NCBI RefSeq assembly: GCF_002288925.2
Contig: NW_022098023.1
Coordinates: 33,149,651-33,213,650, forward strand
Direction: 5' to 3'
DNA length: 64,000 nucleotides
Origin: Delphinapterus leucas
Lineage: Eukaryota; Chordata; Mammalia; Artiodactyla; Monodontidae
Shown here: positions 1 through 11,935 of the stretch, in pieces
How the letters are laid out: each line of letters opens with the position of its first letter
Position numbering within the stretch: the first letter of the stretch is position 1
Position numbers and translations under genes: made by a program
Notes under the pieces: model-generated
Databases searched by the model: none
What the model saw: only the letters and a program-made list of their open reading frames with translations
What the model was told of the DNA's origin: nothing

Positions 1-189
1 TATCCAGCAGAGTAGTGTTGTCTTGTATTGAGATGGTTCACTGAGCTTAAATGAAAATACAGTATTGAGAAACTTCATTATATTACTGGAAGCCACACAG
101 AGACATCTGTAGAACTAAAATCTAGAGATGGCATGAGTCAGCCAAGTTTAAGTCAGGACTCTTGACTCCCCAACCAATACTGTGTCTAT

Positions 190-1609
190 TGAATTAGTTT
201 CCTATTTCTGCTATAAGAAATTACTATGAACAGTGGCTTAAAACTGTACACATTTATTCTCTTACAGTTGTGGAGATAAGAAGTCCAAAATCAGTTTCAC
301 TGGACTCAAATCAAGATATCCACAGGGCTGTCCTCCTTCCCAAGGCTCTCAGAAAATCCATTTTTTTGTATTTTCCAGCTTCTGGGGCTGCATTTCTTGT
401 ATTCATGTCCTCTTTCTGGACCAAATGGGTACTCTCCCAGTGTAGATCTTTGTGTTTCCCAGCACATTCTTTTTTAGGGCCTAAAAAGTGTCATGGGCCC
501 CATTCCAATGTGTTTGTGTGTCACACAACCACAAATTTTCTGACACCAGCTTGGCGTCCTATGACTCAACCCAGTACTGACACTACTTGAAGGTAGCATC
601 AGATCCCACAGGTTAAAGGCTCAGTCTTTAAGACTGGCCCCACTTCAAGATGCCAATAACAAGCCCAGGTTTTTGCCTGTGCTTCTGACTACTGACTATA
701 TATCAGAGATTCCCACCACCTACAACTTGGGTTCAATAAATTTGCTAGAGCTGCTCACAAAACTCTGGAAACCTGTTCACTCGCTAGATCACTGGTTTAT
801 TATAATGGACATTAGAGGATACAAATCAACAGCCAGATCTTCGAAGAGATGCATAGGGCAGGGTGTAGGAAAGAGTGTGGAGCTTCCATGCCTTCTCTGT
901 GCCACTCTTCCTGAATCTCCACATGTTCACCAACCAGGAAGTCTTCTGAATCCAGTCCTTTGGGGTATTTATGGAGGCTTCATTACATAGGCACGGTTGA
1001 TTAAGTCATTGGCCACTTGTGCTTGAACTCAGTCTTCAGCCCCTCTCTCATCCTTTGGTGTGGTCCAAACGTCACCTCATTAACATAACAAATGGCACCT
1101 TTACTGCTCTCATCACTTAGAAATTTCAAGAGTTTTGAGAGCTCTGTGCCAGAAACAAGATGCAGGCTAAATAAATATTTCTTATTATAAATCACAATAT
1201 CACCGGACGCAGTTCATCCACAGTATTTATTTATTTATTTATTTTATGGGAAACTGCTTTCTCTTTACTTAGGCCTTAGGAGGAAAATTGACTTTGGTCA
1301 GTCTGTTTAAAATAAATCTTTGGTCTTTAAAACAAATTTTGGTTCCCCCTTCCATCTTCAAAGCCAGTAGTGCAACATTTTGCTTCAGTCTCCACATTGC
1401 CTTCTTCTCTGTAGTCAAATCTCCCTCTACCTCACTCTTACAATGACATTTCTGATTCCATTTAGGTCCCACCTACATAATCCAGGATAATCTCTCCATC
1501 TCAAGATAACTACTCCTATCTGCAAAGTCTGTTTTGCTATATAAGAATATTCATAGGTTCTGGGGATTAGAACCTGGATATCTTTGGGGGTCATTATTCA
1601 GCTACTACC
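190..1609 (-). repeat. Old MaLR-type solo LTR, split by a second LTR
   Basis: Positions about 190-480 read as the reverse complement of one end of a MaLR-like LTR (TTAGTTTCCTATTTCTGC, then AAGTCCAAAATCAG and CAGGGCTGT). About 1345-1609 read as the other end (CCATCTTCAAAGCCAG, ATCCAGGATAATCTC, then the GGATTAGAACCTGGATATC region). The middle is displaced by about 0.85 kb. It holds another LTR (490-1203), a short TTTA run near 1226-1244 and about 100 bp that I cannot assign. The same LTR type occurs at 17340-17801 and in sense orientation at 36700-37217, which supports the outline. The exact subfamily name is not certain. Confidence 0.65.
490..1203 (-). repeat. ERVL-like LTR (MER21-like), nested insertion
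   Basis: About 710 bp whose reverse complement resembles an ERVL-type LTR. Recognisable pieces on the + strand are TTGGGTTCAATAAATTTGCTAG, GAGATGCATAGGGCAG, TCCACATGTTCACCAACC, ATGGAGGCTTCATTACATAG and TCACCTCATTAACATAA, ending TTATTATAAATCACAATATC. It sits inside the older LTR whose two halves flank it. I saw no clear TSD. Family name by memory only; MER21-type is my best guess. Confidence 0.55.
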
Positions 1610-1829
1610 TGTGTAATGCCCCCAGCTTGATCAAGTAGCATGGATAAGCTTGTAAATTACATACTGGAGAGCATATGGTGTTAGGTTGATTATATGTGAG
1701 ATATATATGGGGACTAATTGTGAGGAAAAATAACCAAACATCATTTTACAGAGTAAATGCTTTAGAAGATCGTTTTCAAAATATCTTTGAAAAGGGAAAG
1801 GGATATTAGAAAGAATATGGAATTATCAG

Positions 1830-1975
1830 TCAGAAGGCTTCCAGATCCTTCAATTGACTGGTTAGGTAACCTTGGGTAAGTCATTGAATATCTGTGGGAC
1901 TCAGTGACTATATGACCTTAAAATGGGGAAGCTGGATTAATGACCTCTAAGGCTCCTTCTATCTGTAATCTTTGT
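1830..1975 (+). repeat. MIR SINE fragment
   Basis: Ancient tRNA-derived MIR core: GGTAACCTTGGGTAAGTCATT, then a degraded 'cctcagtttcctcatctgtaaaatgg' segment read as GACCTTAAAATGGGG. Heavily diverged. A further L2/MIR-like scrap (TATTGAGTGCCATGTATAAG) follows near 2000. Confidence 0.55.
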
Positions 1976-3319
1976 GCATGCATTTATCGTTGCAGCACAT
2001 TATTGAGTGCCATGTATAAGAGCAAGCACTCTTGTAAATTGTGGAGATGTAAAGATGAAAAGAGAGTCTAGTGATACTTCTACTCCATGAGTTTATCTTA
2101 AAAGATATTGAAAAATGAGAATGGCATGCAATATTTAAGTATTAAGCAAGTGCATGAAACTTAGACAAGATTCTGTATGGATTATTTTGACAAGAAGGAG
2201 GTAAAATGAACTGGCAAGATACAGGAGGAGGGAGAAACATTTTTCTGCCTAAGACATCCTCTTGGTATTTATTATGTAGGAAAAATTTTTGAATGTAGTT
2301 AAGTTTCCAATAATTAATGAGCAGTTTTAAATTTAATATTAGAAAAAAATTGCACTACTGTATTTTAAAATGTGTAAAATTTAAATTCATTTTCTAATTA
2401 TGTGAGAAAACAATCTTTTATGCTGGATAATGACAGAATTGTATTCTGACAAATGTAGCTTAGGTACAAAGAAGTAAATATTTCTACCTTAAGTAAAATT
2501 TTTACAGCTAGTAGAAACTCTAGAGATCATGGCATGAATTTCTTTTTTTTTTTTAAACAGATAAAAATGATACTCAGAATCTCCCAAATATTTACTAAAA
2601 TAGGTAATAATAAAAACCTAAATGTCTTTTTCTCTCATGTCAGGGTTGTTAACCTAAAGCAATAAAACAGCCAGTTACTTTACCAGCAAAATAGAGCAGT
2701 AAAGAATTGCAATTAAAAACATGCAACTATGGTGAACCACATGCGAGTCCCGGTAAAGCAAAGGAGAGAAAACTTTTTTATAACGGAGAAAGGGAAGTTG
2801 GGAGGGGCCATTATAAACAAAAAGTCCATTGGAGAAAACAGGGACTTTGAAGTATAGTGGCTTTTCATTGGCTGAAAAGTTGTGACAGACTCTCATTGAC
2901 TTAGATGTTGCCAGGCAAGGAGAAAATTTTTCTTTCTCCTGCTGGCAGGAGTAAAGTGGAATTACTTCCTGCCGGAGGTTCAAGGTAGTCTCTTCCTGTT
3001 TTGATCTGTATTGACTATGAGTGACACACACATGTGTGAGAACTCTCCCTCCTGAAGTCCTAACTCCATTTTAATATGGCTCCCCTTTACTAATTATCAC
3101 AATATTTTCCCCCTATAAAATATTGCCCCTCTCAAAATAGAGGAGCTATGAATTGCTTTAAACATGTCATATCTGTAAATTAATTCCAAGGAAATCCAGC
3201 AAAGAGCAAAAAATAACAGATTAACAATATCGTGAAATGCTTATTATATTATTGACAATAATTATTATGCTTTCTGCCTGTGACATGAAACCAAGTATTT
3301 TAGTGGGGAAAAAATTGGT
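1976..3319. other. No gene seen; AT-rich sequence
   Basis: Apart from the possible L2/MIR scrap near 2000-2060, I recognise nothing. Open frames here (for example 118 codons at 2675-3031 on the minus strand) show no family resemblance. Confidence 0.5.
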
Positions 3320-3470
3320 AGCAAATCAGGAAGCCTAAATTCTCACCTGATCTGCTCTTTTCTAAAACTGCAACCTTGAGGGAAAGTGTTTAAATTCTCA
3401 GACCTCTGTTTTTTCAACTGTAAAACAAAGGAGTTGAAGGAAATGAACTTGAGTAAAAAATGTTAGGATG
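3320..3470 (+). repeat. Possible MIR fragment
   Basis: CAACCTTGAGGGAAAGTG followed by CTCAGACCTCTGTTTTTTCA and CTGTAAAACAAAGGAG keeps the order of the MIR core (the 'accttgggcaag' block, then 'ctcagtttcctcatctgtaaaat'). Very diverged. Confidence 0.4.
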
Positions 3471-3671
3471 ACTCCTTGAAGTAATGTGTAATGTGAAATT
3501 CGAAACAGAAGTAAGGAGCTCACAGAGAGGTAAACTGAGGCTCATTAATCAGTCTAGATGTTCTTTCTTGGCGGAAGTCCTGTCAGGAATTGATATCTTG
3601 AGATATAAGCTTAAAGACAGGATTTCAAGGAACTTGACTGCCTTATTCCACCTCTTTTTTCTTTTAACCAT

Positions 3672-3715
3672 TTTTTAAAAAAATTGAATTATAGTTGATT
3701 TACAATGTTGTATGG
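3672..3715 (-). repeat. Tiny L1 3'-end remnant
   Basis: AATTATAGTTGATTTACAAT is the reverse complement of the L1 3' end seen in full at 20455-20480 (ATTGTAAATCAACTATACTT). Only about 40 bp are recognisable, preceded by a T/A-rich run. Confidence 0.45.
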
Positions 3716-6700
3716 CTTATTCTGTCTTTTACCCTCAGCACCTACCATGGGGCATATTACTATGAATTATTGTATGAATCTCATACTTTAAAACCTAGAG
3801 AAATTTTGTTTTTAATACCATCACAGTCTTCCTTATCCAACAAAGTTTTATGATATTTAGGAGGAGGTACTGTTTAATTCTTTTTGCATTGTGGAATTGA
3901 AAGATGGATTTACATCATTCTGTTTTTAATTATGGCTATTTCAGGAAACATGTTGCTTGCCCACAGACCATTTTTCTTTGCACTTGGGCATTTATTTATT
4001 TAATTCTATATGTGACATGCTCTCCATGTCTCGTTTGAGGAGGACCCTAGGGAAAAGAGAATAGCTCTATTTGAAAGAGACTGACTTAAAAAAAAAGACA
4101 TTCACTGTATTGAGATGTTCACTGAACAAACCTTTGCTATACTCCAACTGAGGTTCACACCAGGTGAAAGAGTCATTGTAAGATGTCTAAAATCCATGAA
4201 AAGCATATATGTTGAATCTTTTATTTTTAACACTATGTTAGTTTCATCTCTTCTACTTAAATTTTCTTTTTTTTTTTTGTTTCTAAAATGGCCATATTAT
4301 TCAGAACAACTCGCCATGGAAAAAACATCCCCCAATACACTAGAAAAAAAGATCGAAGAAATTTCATTGCAAATGAGACCATGACACCAGTGATTTAGGT
4401 GAGATAGCATGTTCTGGGATTCAGCAACGAGATAACAGCTCCCTTGGCTTCTGCTCCTGGAGAGGTTTGAACTATTCTGGAAGCTCCCTGGCATGATTTA
4501 GGGCAGTGATTCTGGCACGCTTTCGCACCAAAGCGGGGACAGAGCAGTGCGGGAATGCGTGAAAGGCTGGCTTGCTGTGGATAGAATAGCTGTGGGGAAA
4601 TTCAAAGAGCCATTTAAACTTGTAGTCAATGATTGAAGTTTTCATAGTTTGGTGGTTGAAAATAAGAGACTTGTATCAAAGCAAGGCAACCATTGGAGGC
4701 AACACGTACTTAAGAAAATTATTGTAGAGTTTTGTCTAGAGTTTAGTAACTAGATAGAAAGTGCTGGACCCTGTACTGGAAAGGCTAACTAGTTGATGGT
4801 GCTGGAATATGAAGCTGAGTTTATAAGATGCAAAGCAAATGCTTCTGATGTAGGATGTCACTAGATGTCACTCTGGATTTCATTATCTGCTCGTCTAAAG
4901 ATTTCAGCAGCTTTGCCATTTTGCTACCAATGCCTCTTGCAGAACCTGAATAGACAATGTGAAATGTGCATGAATAAGAGGCAACTGCTGACGGAATGTC
5001 AATTTTTGAGTGTGTGACTTCTATTGATCATTCGTTATTGACATGAAGATTTCTAGTGTCTTTGCTTTTTCACTTGAAACTTTCTCAGCTAAAATTTCCA
5101 AGCTTCTGAATAGGGAGGCCTTGAAGGATGGGATGATTCAAGTCTCACAGGATGTTTTACAAAGTACTTTGACCCCTGGAAGAAATCATGGGTACTTTTC
5201 ATAAAGACTCAACAACTGCTTTGAATAAAAATTCAACTAGCAACACAGGAAAGAAAGTACATCTTTTTCATATTTAAATGGGTTAATTTCCACCTAGCTG
5301 AGTTTAGGAATAGCTAAGAATCATTTTGATTAGAAAAAGGCTGGCATTTTTATTGTTATCATTTATAAATCTACATGTTTTATTTGGTGGGCAGTTAGTA
5401 AAATTGGAGTGTCCCCTGACCCAATGGTGACAAATGACATGCTCTACAGTTTCCTGTGAGTGTGGATCTGTGATTTTATTTCTCTTAGCTTTGTGTACAT
5501 TAATTAGGTATACACAATCAGAGCTGAGTGCAGAGGCAGCTAAATAAACAAATGACACTGTGGAAAGGTCTTTCTGCATACTAATCATATCCTACATCTG
5601 CAAGCAAAAGCTCCATAAATCGATTTGCTCTTTCACATCAAAAGACAAACAGTGATGCAAGTCAGCAGTTCCTTTGTCAAAGTCACAGAGATTGCTGTTC
5701 TTCACAAACACATCTTTACAAAGCTGGATTCAACCATTTGACGATTAGCATTATTGGCAACTCTTCAAAGAAGATTCATCAAGTCATTTGCAATTGGATT
5801 GGTTACCATTTTTATGATGCTGCTCCATGAAATCTAACTAAAAGTGATTGACATTTGAATTCTTGCTCAGAGGATGAAGAAACCAACAAAAGAAAAGAAG
5901 TCCTCTGATTCCATAGACGGTGCCATACTTGTGTGTGTGTGGGCCAGTGTCAGCCACAGGGCACAATTGGCAGGACCTGACATGAAATGGATGCTGGGTG
6001 ATGGGCATCTCTAAAGGAAGCCCACAAGAACGGGTCCTTGATTTGCCATATTTGTGCTAAAAGCACAAATGCCAAGTTTCAATGTGTTTTGCAAGAGCAT
6101 ATTTTGATGTTCTATTTTGCTGCACTGTTTGAGAACAAAATGTCAGTTTACTGGGGAGACCAAGGTGGTCCACTCAAGCTAGTCATTCTGTTGCACTAGT
6201 TGGATAGAGGAATAAAACATGGGGGAGGGGTAAAAAAGGGAGAGGTAGAGTCTTCTCCATAAAGAAATATATCCCAAGATAGTACACCTAATGCCTACAT
6301 GCTCGATAGAGAAATGAATAATTCGGCTAATATCATGGTACCGTATTAGTTATATCTAGGCATCATCAGTAACTCCAACAGCAGAGATTTTCAAATTTGC
6401 CTCTGGTATGAATCTGGAAATTACGGTAATATTTCCTATTGAATTTGACAGTTCCTGTTTTATCTTATTATTTAATGTTATGTATTCTTTAGCTGTACAT
6501 GAGACACCATTGAGGGGTAGGCCATTCCTAAAATTAACTAAGGGGGATAATTCCATGACCTCTCCGGGTTATACATGATACATTTCAGGTACATAATTGA
6601 ACTCTTTCCTATTTTCAAAAGAGTTCTGGCATTCATCTTGAAGGGCTTACTTATTATGTAATGTACATTATATAGATAGAGGTGTAACGTATATTCATTT

Positions 6701-6909
6701 TTGTATTCAAATGATCCTTGCAATTAAGAAGAATTTTCACTTTGGGATAGTATTCTTAAGATCGCAGCTGAAAATATCAAAGAATTTGCTTTAAAAGCCA
6801 AGCTTGTAGTCACATCTGTTAAAAGCAGTGAGCGAGAGTTATTGAGTGAGATCCAGGCTGGTCTAGGAGGATGGTGCTGTTAGTAGTGTTACTGAGTATT
6901 CAGCTCAGG
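3716..6909. other. No gene seen; mostly unique sequence
   Basis: About 3.2 kb with little recognisable repeat. It contains a CpG-rich pocket near 4515-4562 and a small perfect inverted repeat at 6050-6070 (ATTTGTGCT, three-base loop, AGCACAAAT). No exon-like frame with family resemblance. Confidence 0.5.
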
Positions 6910-7090
6910 CCATGAACTGACTTTTGATTGACTTTTGACAAGTGGCTCAAGCCTGTGGTGCCTCAATTTCCTACCTGTTAAATGGAAGCAGAAATATTGA
7001 CTTATTACTGAAGAGTGTTCTGAAGATTAGCTAATAAATGATGGTAGGAAAGCTCTGTGCAATTCTAAAGTGCTATATAAATGAAATATT
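6910..7090 (+). repeat. MIR SINE
   Basis: Contains TGCCTCAATTTCCTACCTGT, TAAATGGAAGCAG and the 3' part AAAGTGCTATATAAATG in the order of MIR. Flanks grade into unassigned sequence. Confidence 0.65.
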
Positions 7091-7754
7091 GTTATCACCA
7101 TCACTACTAATAATTATAACGATCATAAAAAGTGAATGACTCTGCTGTGGAGAGCTTGAGTCCCACAGGAAAGTTATTTTTTCTTAGTCTGTTTTCATGT
7201 TTTAACTGGGTCCTTAAAGCAGCTTAATTGAATAAAAGCAAGGATTTCAGTACTCTCAGCATTTGTAGCCTCATTGTGGAGCCTTTGCTCCAAAAATCAA
7301 AGGTGGATAGAATTATCATCTGTGTGGGCTCTAATATTTAAGAAATTTTTCCTATCACCAGGCTGTTTTTACATAATAAAAAAGGAATCATGATTAATTA
7401 TTCCCCCTCTTTAGTTTACTATCATAAGCGCAGTCTGTGAAAAATAGAATATTGTGAAAAAAGAATATGAAACAAATATTACCATTTTATTATCTAGAAC
7501 TCTGCCTTGAAGAAAACAAACTAAAACCTAGCATACAAGCATAAAAGTGTTCCAGAAAATCGAAATCTGTATTGAAGAGTTCAGACACAAAAGTCATACA
7601 CTTATTCATAGAAGAATGTTCTGAGTCTATTGTTAGCGTATTTTTACCCTCTTCTTACACAAAATTTCAATGCGTCTGCTTATCTGCTTTCTAAACCGTT
7701 ATTAGAAATAGCAAATTAGAGGGAAGAGGAAGGCTGTTCCGATCAAAGGCACAG

Positions 7755-8200
7755 ACAGTGTTCCAGTTATGTATTGCTGCGCAACGAACCACCCCAGTAC
7801 CTGGTGGCTTTAAACATTAAACACATTTATTTTGTTAATGAGTTTGGAATTTGGATAGGGCCTGGTAGGGATGGCTCATCTCTGCTCTACTTGATATCAG
7901 AGCGGGCAGCTAGAAAGCTGGGATTGGGACCGCCTAAAGGCTGACTCACTCATATGTCTAGCACTTGGGCTGGGAACACTCCAACAGCTGGGACTGAAAC
8001 AGCTGGCACTCCTCAAGCCGCCCTCTCTGTTTTCATGGGTTCTTTCCACAAGGTCTTTCCAGCATGGTGGCTTCAGGATAGCCAGACGTCATAGATTTTA
8101 GCTTCAGGATCCGATAGACACGTTCTGAGAGAGAGAGGGATTGAGGAGGAAGCTGAATGACATTGATGATCTAGCCTTTGAAGTCGCACAGCTTCACGGT
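7755..8200. repeat. Old interspersed repeat, family uncertain
   Basis: Starts GTTCCAGTTATGTATTGCTG and GCGCAACGAACCACCCCAGT, a common mammalian repeat head. It continues through GATTGGGACCGCC and CAGCATGGTGGCTTCAGGAT to AGCCTTTGAAGTCGCACAGC. A shorter piece with the same head lies at 9075-9185. I recognise it as a dispersed repeat, probably LTR-derived, but cannot name it safely. Confidence 0.45.
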
Positions 8201-8204
8201 CGTA

Positions 8205-8340
8205 TTCAGCTGGGGCTGCTATAACAAAATACCGTGAACTGAGTGGCTTAAGCAGCCAATATTTATTTCTCAGAATTCCGGAGGCTGGGATCAAGGTGCA
8301 GCACGGTCAAGTTCTGGTGAGAGCCCTTTTCCTGGCTCAA
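8205..8340 (-). repeat. Truncated MaLR/MLT1-like LTR
   Basis: CAGCTGGGGCTGCTATAACA, AAATACCGTGAACTGAGTGG, CTTAAGCAGCC, TTATTTCTCAGAATTCCGGA and GGTTCTGGTGAGAGCC-like sequence match the reverse complement of an MLT1-type LTR end. The match stops near 8340. Confidence 0.6.
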
Positions 8341-8629
8341 ATGTATCCTCATGTGGATACATTTTTTAAAAATTTCTTTTGCTAAAAGATGCCCTCTAGC
8401 AGCTGCCTAACCAAAAGAGCACAAGGTACTTTTTAGCCAACGTATGCTAATCTATGTTTATTCAACTCTCACTTTTGATTGAAGGTTTGGATGTATATAG
8501 TATTTTATGTTGAAAATAACTTTTCCTCCAAATTTTAAAGATACTGCTCCAAAGTCAAAGTCTTCAACTTCCAGAGTAGCTATCGAGAAATCTGAGGTCA
8601 TTATGGTCAATAATTCTGCATATATGACC

Positions 8630-9065
8630 TATTTTTCTTCTCTTTAGAGGCTTTTAGGAAAAGTTGTGGTGATAGCCTTTGGCATAGGTCTTTTTATTAT
8701 TATTATTAATAGTGTGGTCCTTCTGCAATCTGAAGAAATGGGTCCTTCCCTATCAGAAGTTTTTCTGCAATTCTCACTGGTAGCTTCTTTTCTGACTTAT
8801 CTTTCTGGAACACTTAAAAATAAATCAATTGTGGGACCTCCCCAATTAATTCTCTCATGTATTATGTTTTCTCTCTAGTCTTCCATAAGTTTGTTTTCTA
8901 GTTCTGTATGTTTACAATTTTATCTTCCAAGATTTCCATTGACTATTTCACTTTGGTAATTTTATAACTTCTCAGAACTTTTTCTTATTCTAGAACGTTT
9001 TTATTATTTAACTCTCAAAATATCTTCTGCTGTCTTTATGAGGGTATTAATTATGTAATTTTTTA
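8630..9065 (-). repeat. Old L1/HAL1-like fragment
   Basis: The + strand pattern (TTTCTGGAACACTTAAAAAT, GGACCTCCCCAATTAATTCT, then TATCTTCCAAGATTTCCATT, and TCTTTATGAGGGTATTAATT) follows the reverse complement of an old L1M/HAL1 ORF1-region sequence. Diverged, with no usable frame left. Confidence 0.4.
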
Positions 9066-9074
9066 AAGTCCTGT

Positions 9075-9185
9075 TTCATTTAGTCTTTGCTGTGTAACAA
9101 AGTAACTCAAAACTTAGAGTCTTGGAACAATAACAATGTATTGCTTCTCACCATTCTGTACATTGATTGGGTGGTTCTTTTACTG
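9075..9185. repeat. Fragment related to the 7755 repeat
   Basis: TTGCTGTGTAACAAAGTAAC, TCAAAACTTAGAGTCTTGGA and TGATTGGGTGGTTCTTTT match the head of the same repeat class as 7755-8200. Confidence 0.45.
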
Positions 9186-9559
9186 GTCGTGCCTGTGCTC
9201 ATCAAGATGAAGCATCAGGAAAAAAAAAAAAGACGAAGGCTCAGTAAGCGGGTTGGCCCAGGGAACAGACAAGGATGTCTTTCATCCAAGTTACTTCTCA
9301 GCAGGGTGCTCTCAGGTGAAATGGAACTTATTAATATTTCTAAGGGGGGATAAATTATTTTTACTCAGTCTTTAATGCAATTATAATTAGCATCTTTACC
9401 TTAGGTGAGGTTAGTTAATGGGACAGTAAGTTTGCACCTTTGTATGGGGTGCTTACCCTTTATGTAAATTACATAGAAGTTCCCTGTTTATCAGCAAGCA
9501 TGTTTGTACCCATTTTACAAAATATTTATAAGGAAGGCATATGTGGTGAAATGAGTACA

Positions 9560-9740
9560 TTTAAATGAGGAATCAAGAGACTTGGTTTTTAAAGACTTGC
9601 TGGATGAATTCATCTGCTATAAACCAATGGTGTATTATTCTGATCAATTCATTTAATTTTCTTGTCCTGGATATTTGTGAGACAAATGTTCTTTATTCTG
9701 TTATTATTCTTTATTCCCGTAGTCCATCTTCTATCTCCAG
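9560..9740 (+). repeat. MIR fragment
   Basis: AATCAAGAGACTTGGTTTTT followed by TCATTTAATTTTCTTGTCCT corresponds to the MIR 5' body ('agacctgggttc...tcacttaacctctc'). Diverged. Confidence 0.4.
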
Positions 9741-10150
9741 AATTCTATGGCTTTTGTTACAAAGTTACTATTTCAAAGTAGTATAAAAGTTAGTTTCAGT
9801 GCTTCAGAGAAAGCGGAAAAATCACACCCCTCAAAAGGAACAAATTGGCTAAAAATCTTCACATGGGTTGGTTGTCCTGCCCTCATCTGCATCTCGAGCC
9901 CAGGAATTTTATTCTCATCACCCACGTACCCTGGCCCAGCCTTGTTTATAATGGTGCCTTTGTCTGCATTTTACACAATTTGTCTGTTTTATGTTTTATT
10001 TGATATTGAGTCCTTTGTCGAGTAAACACCTTTCATTTTAACATTATATTTTTGGAAAATATACTTTCAGAGTCAATTTTCAGGAAAATTGTGATAAATA
10101 TGGAAGACAATTTATATATGTGTCTGTTGTTCATTTCACCTAAGAATACA

Positions 10151-10546
10151 ATATTAATTTGCTAGGGCTGGCATAACAAAATACCAGACTAGGTGGCTTA
10201 AGCTACAGAGGTTTATTTTATTACAGGCTTGGAGGCTACAAGTTCAAGATCAAATTGTTGTCTGGTTTGGTTTCTTTGGAGACCCTTCTCTTTGGCTTGT
10301 GGATGGTGCCTTTTCACTGTCTCCACATGGTCCTTCCACTGCGCCTGTGCAGCCCTGGTGTCTCCTTGTGTGTTCAAATTTCCCCTTGTTATAAGAGCAC
10401 CAGTCAGATTGAATGGCCTAATGACCTCATTATAACTTTATCACCTATTTAAAGGCCCTATCTTCAGATATACTCACATTCTGATGTACTGGAAAGTTAA
10501 GGCTCCAATATGTGAATCTAGGGAGGGCACATTTCAGTCCATAATA
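10151..10546 (-). repeat. MLT1-type solo LTR (ERVL-MaLR)
   Basis: Nearly full-length, reverse complement of MLT1. Blocks in order on the + strand: TTTGCTAGGGCTGGCATAAC, GGTGGCTTAAGCTACAGAGG, TTGGCTTGTGGATGGTGCC, CTGGTGTCTCCTTGTGTG, TTATAAGAGCACCAGTCAG, TTTAAAGGCCCTATCTTCAG and TTTCAGTCCATAAT. No internal retroviral sequence. Open frames inside it are incidental. Confidence 0.85.
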
Positions 10547-10854
10547 AATACATTTCATATTTATGTGTCAATTTTTATGTCACCAAATATTAGGTGTAAG
10601 CCTTCGAGTACAATTAGGTTATATTTAACAATTAAAAATTATGCGTTTGGAAAGGATTAATTTTAGCGATCTAAAAACGAAGCAACTGGAAACAAGTCTA
10701 GATCAAATTTGAGTTTGAAGCTGGCCCAGGTCCAAAAATGCTGATTTCAGTTTGTCCAATTACAACCTGCTTATGTCCAAAAACTAAAGATCAATTCCTA
10801 TCTTCAAACCATTGAAGGTATCTATAAAACCAATTCCTCCTCTGTAAAACGTAT

Positions 10855-10965
10855 TAGTTTAGAGTAGTGGCTCCTCCATCTTGAACCAAAACACAGAATC
10901 TCTAGGGATGAGGCCCAATAATTTATATTTTTAATAGCACCTTGTACATTTAGCCTTAGGAGGCA
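10855..10965 (+). repeat. MER5A-like hAT DNA-transposon fragment
   Basis: TAGAGTAGTGGCTCCTCCAT, then AACACAGAATCTCTAGGGAT, GAGGCCCAATAATTTATATT and TTTAATAGCACCTTGTAC follow MER5A order, with the usual 'gagaatttgcatttctaac' block degraded. The 3' inverted repeat is not visible. Confidence 0.55.
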
Positions 10966-11122
10966 TTAGATTAGACAAAACAGTGATACCGAAATATACA
11001 AATGAAGCATATTTATTTTTTAAAAAAACAACCATAGCCCACTTCTAATCTCTTATGGCTCTCAGGAGGTATAATACTTCTACTTTTCTGCTTTTCTGTT
11101 GAAGAATCTGCACTGCAAGAGG

Positions 11123-11354
11123 AAAGAAATGGACTTGTTCCAAGGGGGGAAAGTGGGAGGTGGGGGATGGGAGGTGGGATGAATTGGGAGGTTGGGATTG
11201 ACATATACACACTAATATGTATAAAATAGATAACTAATAAGAACCTGCTGTATAGCACAGGGAACTCCACTTCACTGTACAGTAGAAACTAACACAGTAT
11301 TTTAAAACAACTAGACCCCAATTAAAAAAAAAAAAAGAAAGAAATGGACTTGTT
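11123..11354 (+). mobile_element. 5'-truncated young L1 3' end with 17-bp TSD
   Basis: An L1 3' UTR tail of about 200 bp (GATTGACATATACACACTAA, ATAGATAACTAATAAGAACC, TGCTGTATAGCACAGGGAAC) ends in an A-rich tail at 11324-11337. The direct repeat AAAGAAATGGACTTGTT flanks it at 11123-11139 and 11338-11354. This is a typical L1 endonuclease-mediated insertion; it has no coding capacity. Confidence 0.92.
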
Positions 11355-11819
11355 AGCTAGAAATGTGATTTTAATGGAACTGCTGGGTAGTTTTTCTAAA
11401 GCAACATACAAACTTCGTAAATTAAAACAATGATACGCAAAGTGACTTTTTAAAATATTGCAGTTATTTAATGTAGTATATAGAATTAAGTAAAGGGTAA
11501 ACTTTTTCTAAAATAACTTTTGATTTGTTTTCTGGAGTGATGTATCTTGTAAAGCAGTTCTATTTTCTTTCCACAGATGCTTGAGCAGGCAATGCAACAC
11601 AGCACAGTAGTTAAGAGTATGGGCCTAAATGACATAAAACACTGGTTAAAGCAAAGAAAGAAACAGAATAGTCTGAGCCAATAACTGTTATTAATTTCAT
11701 CTGTAACTACATCTATTCTTGTAAATCCTGACCTACCATATTTACACTCACCCAGACACTCATGCATTTCTAAACTATTATAGGGAACTCCCCAGGGATG
11801 TTAAAATTATAGAACTTTG

Positions 11820-11935
11820 TGAGTGGTATGTAGCTTAAAGGTCATTTAATTCAACTCTTTCATTTATAGGAGAGGAAATCAAGACACAGAAAATTGTTCC
11901 TTGCCTAAGATTACCCATAAGCCAGATCAACTTTT
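11820..11935 (-). repeat. MIR fragment
   Basis: TCATTTATAGGAGAGGAAAT followed by CAAGACACAGAAAATTG and TTGCCTAAGATTACCCATAA is the reverse complement of the MIR core. Confidence 0.6.

Noticed and set aside
2675..3031. 118-codon minus-strand frame as a possible exon
   Set aside because: No recognisable domain, no convincing splice context, and a length expected by chance over 64 kb.
10229..10452. Two overlapping cysteine-rich open frames
   Set aside because: They fall entirely within an MLT1-type LTR.
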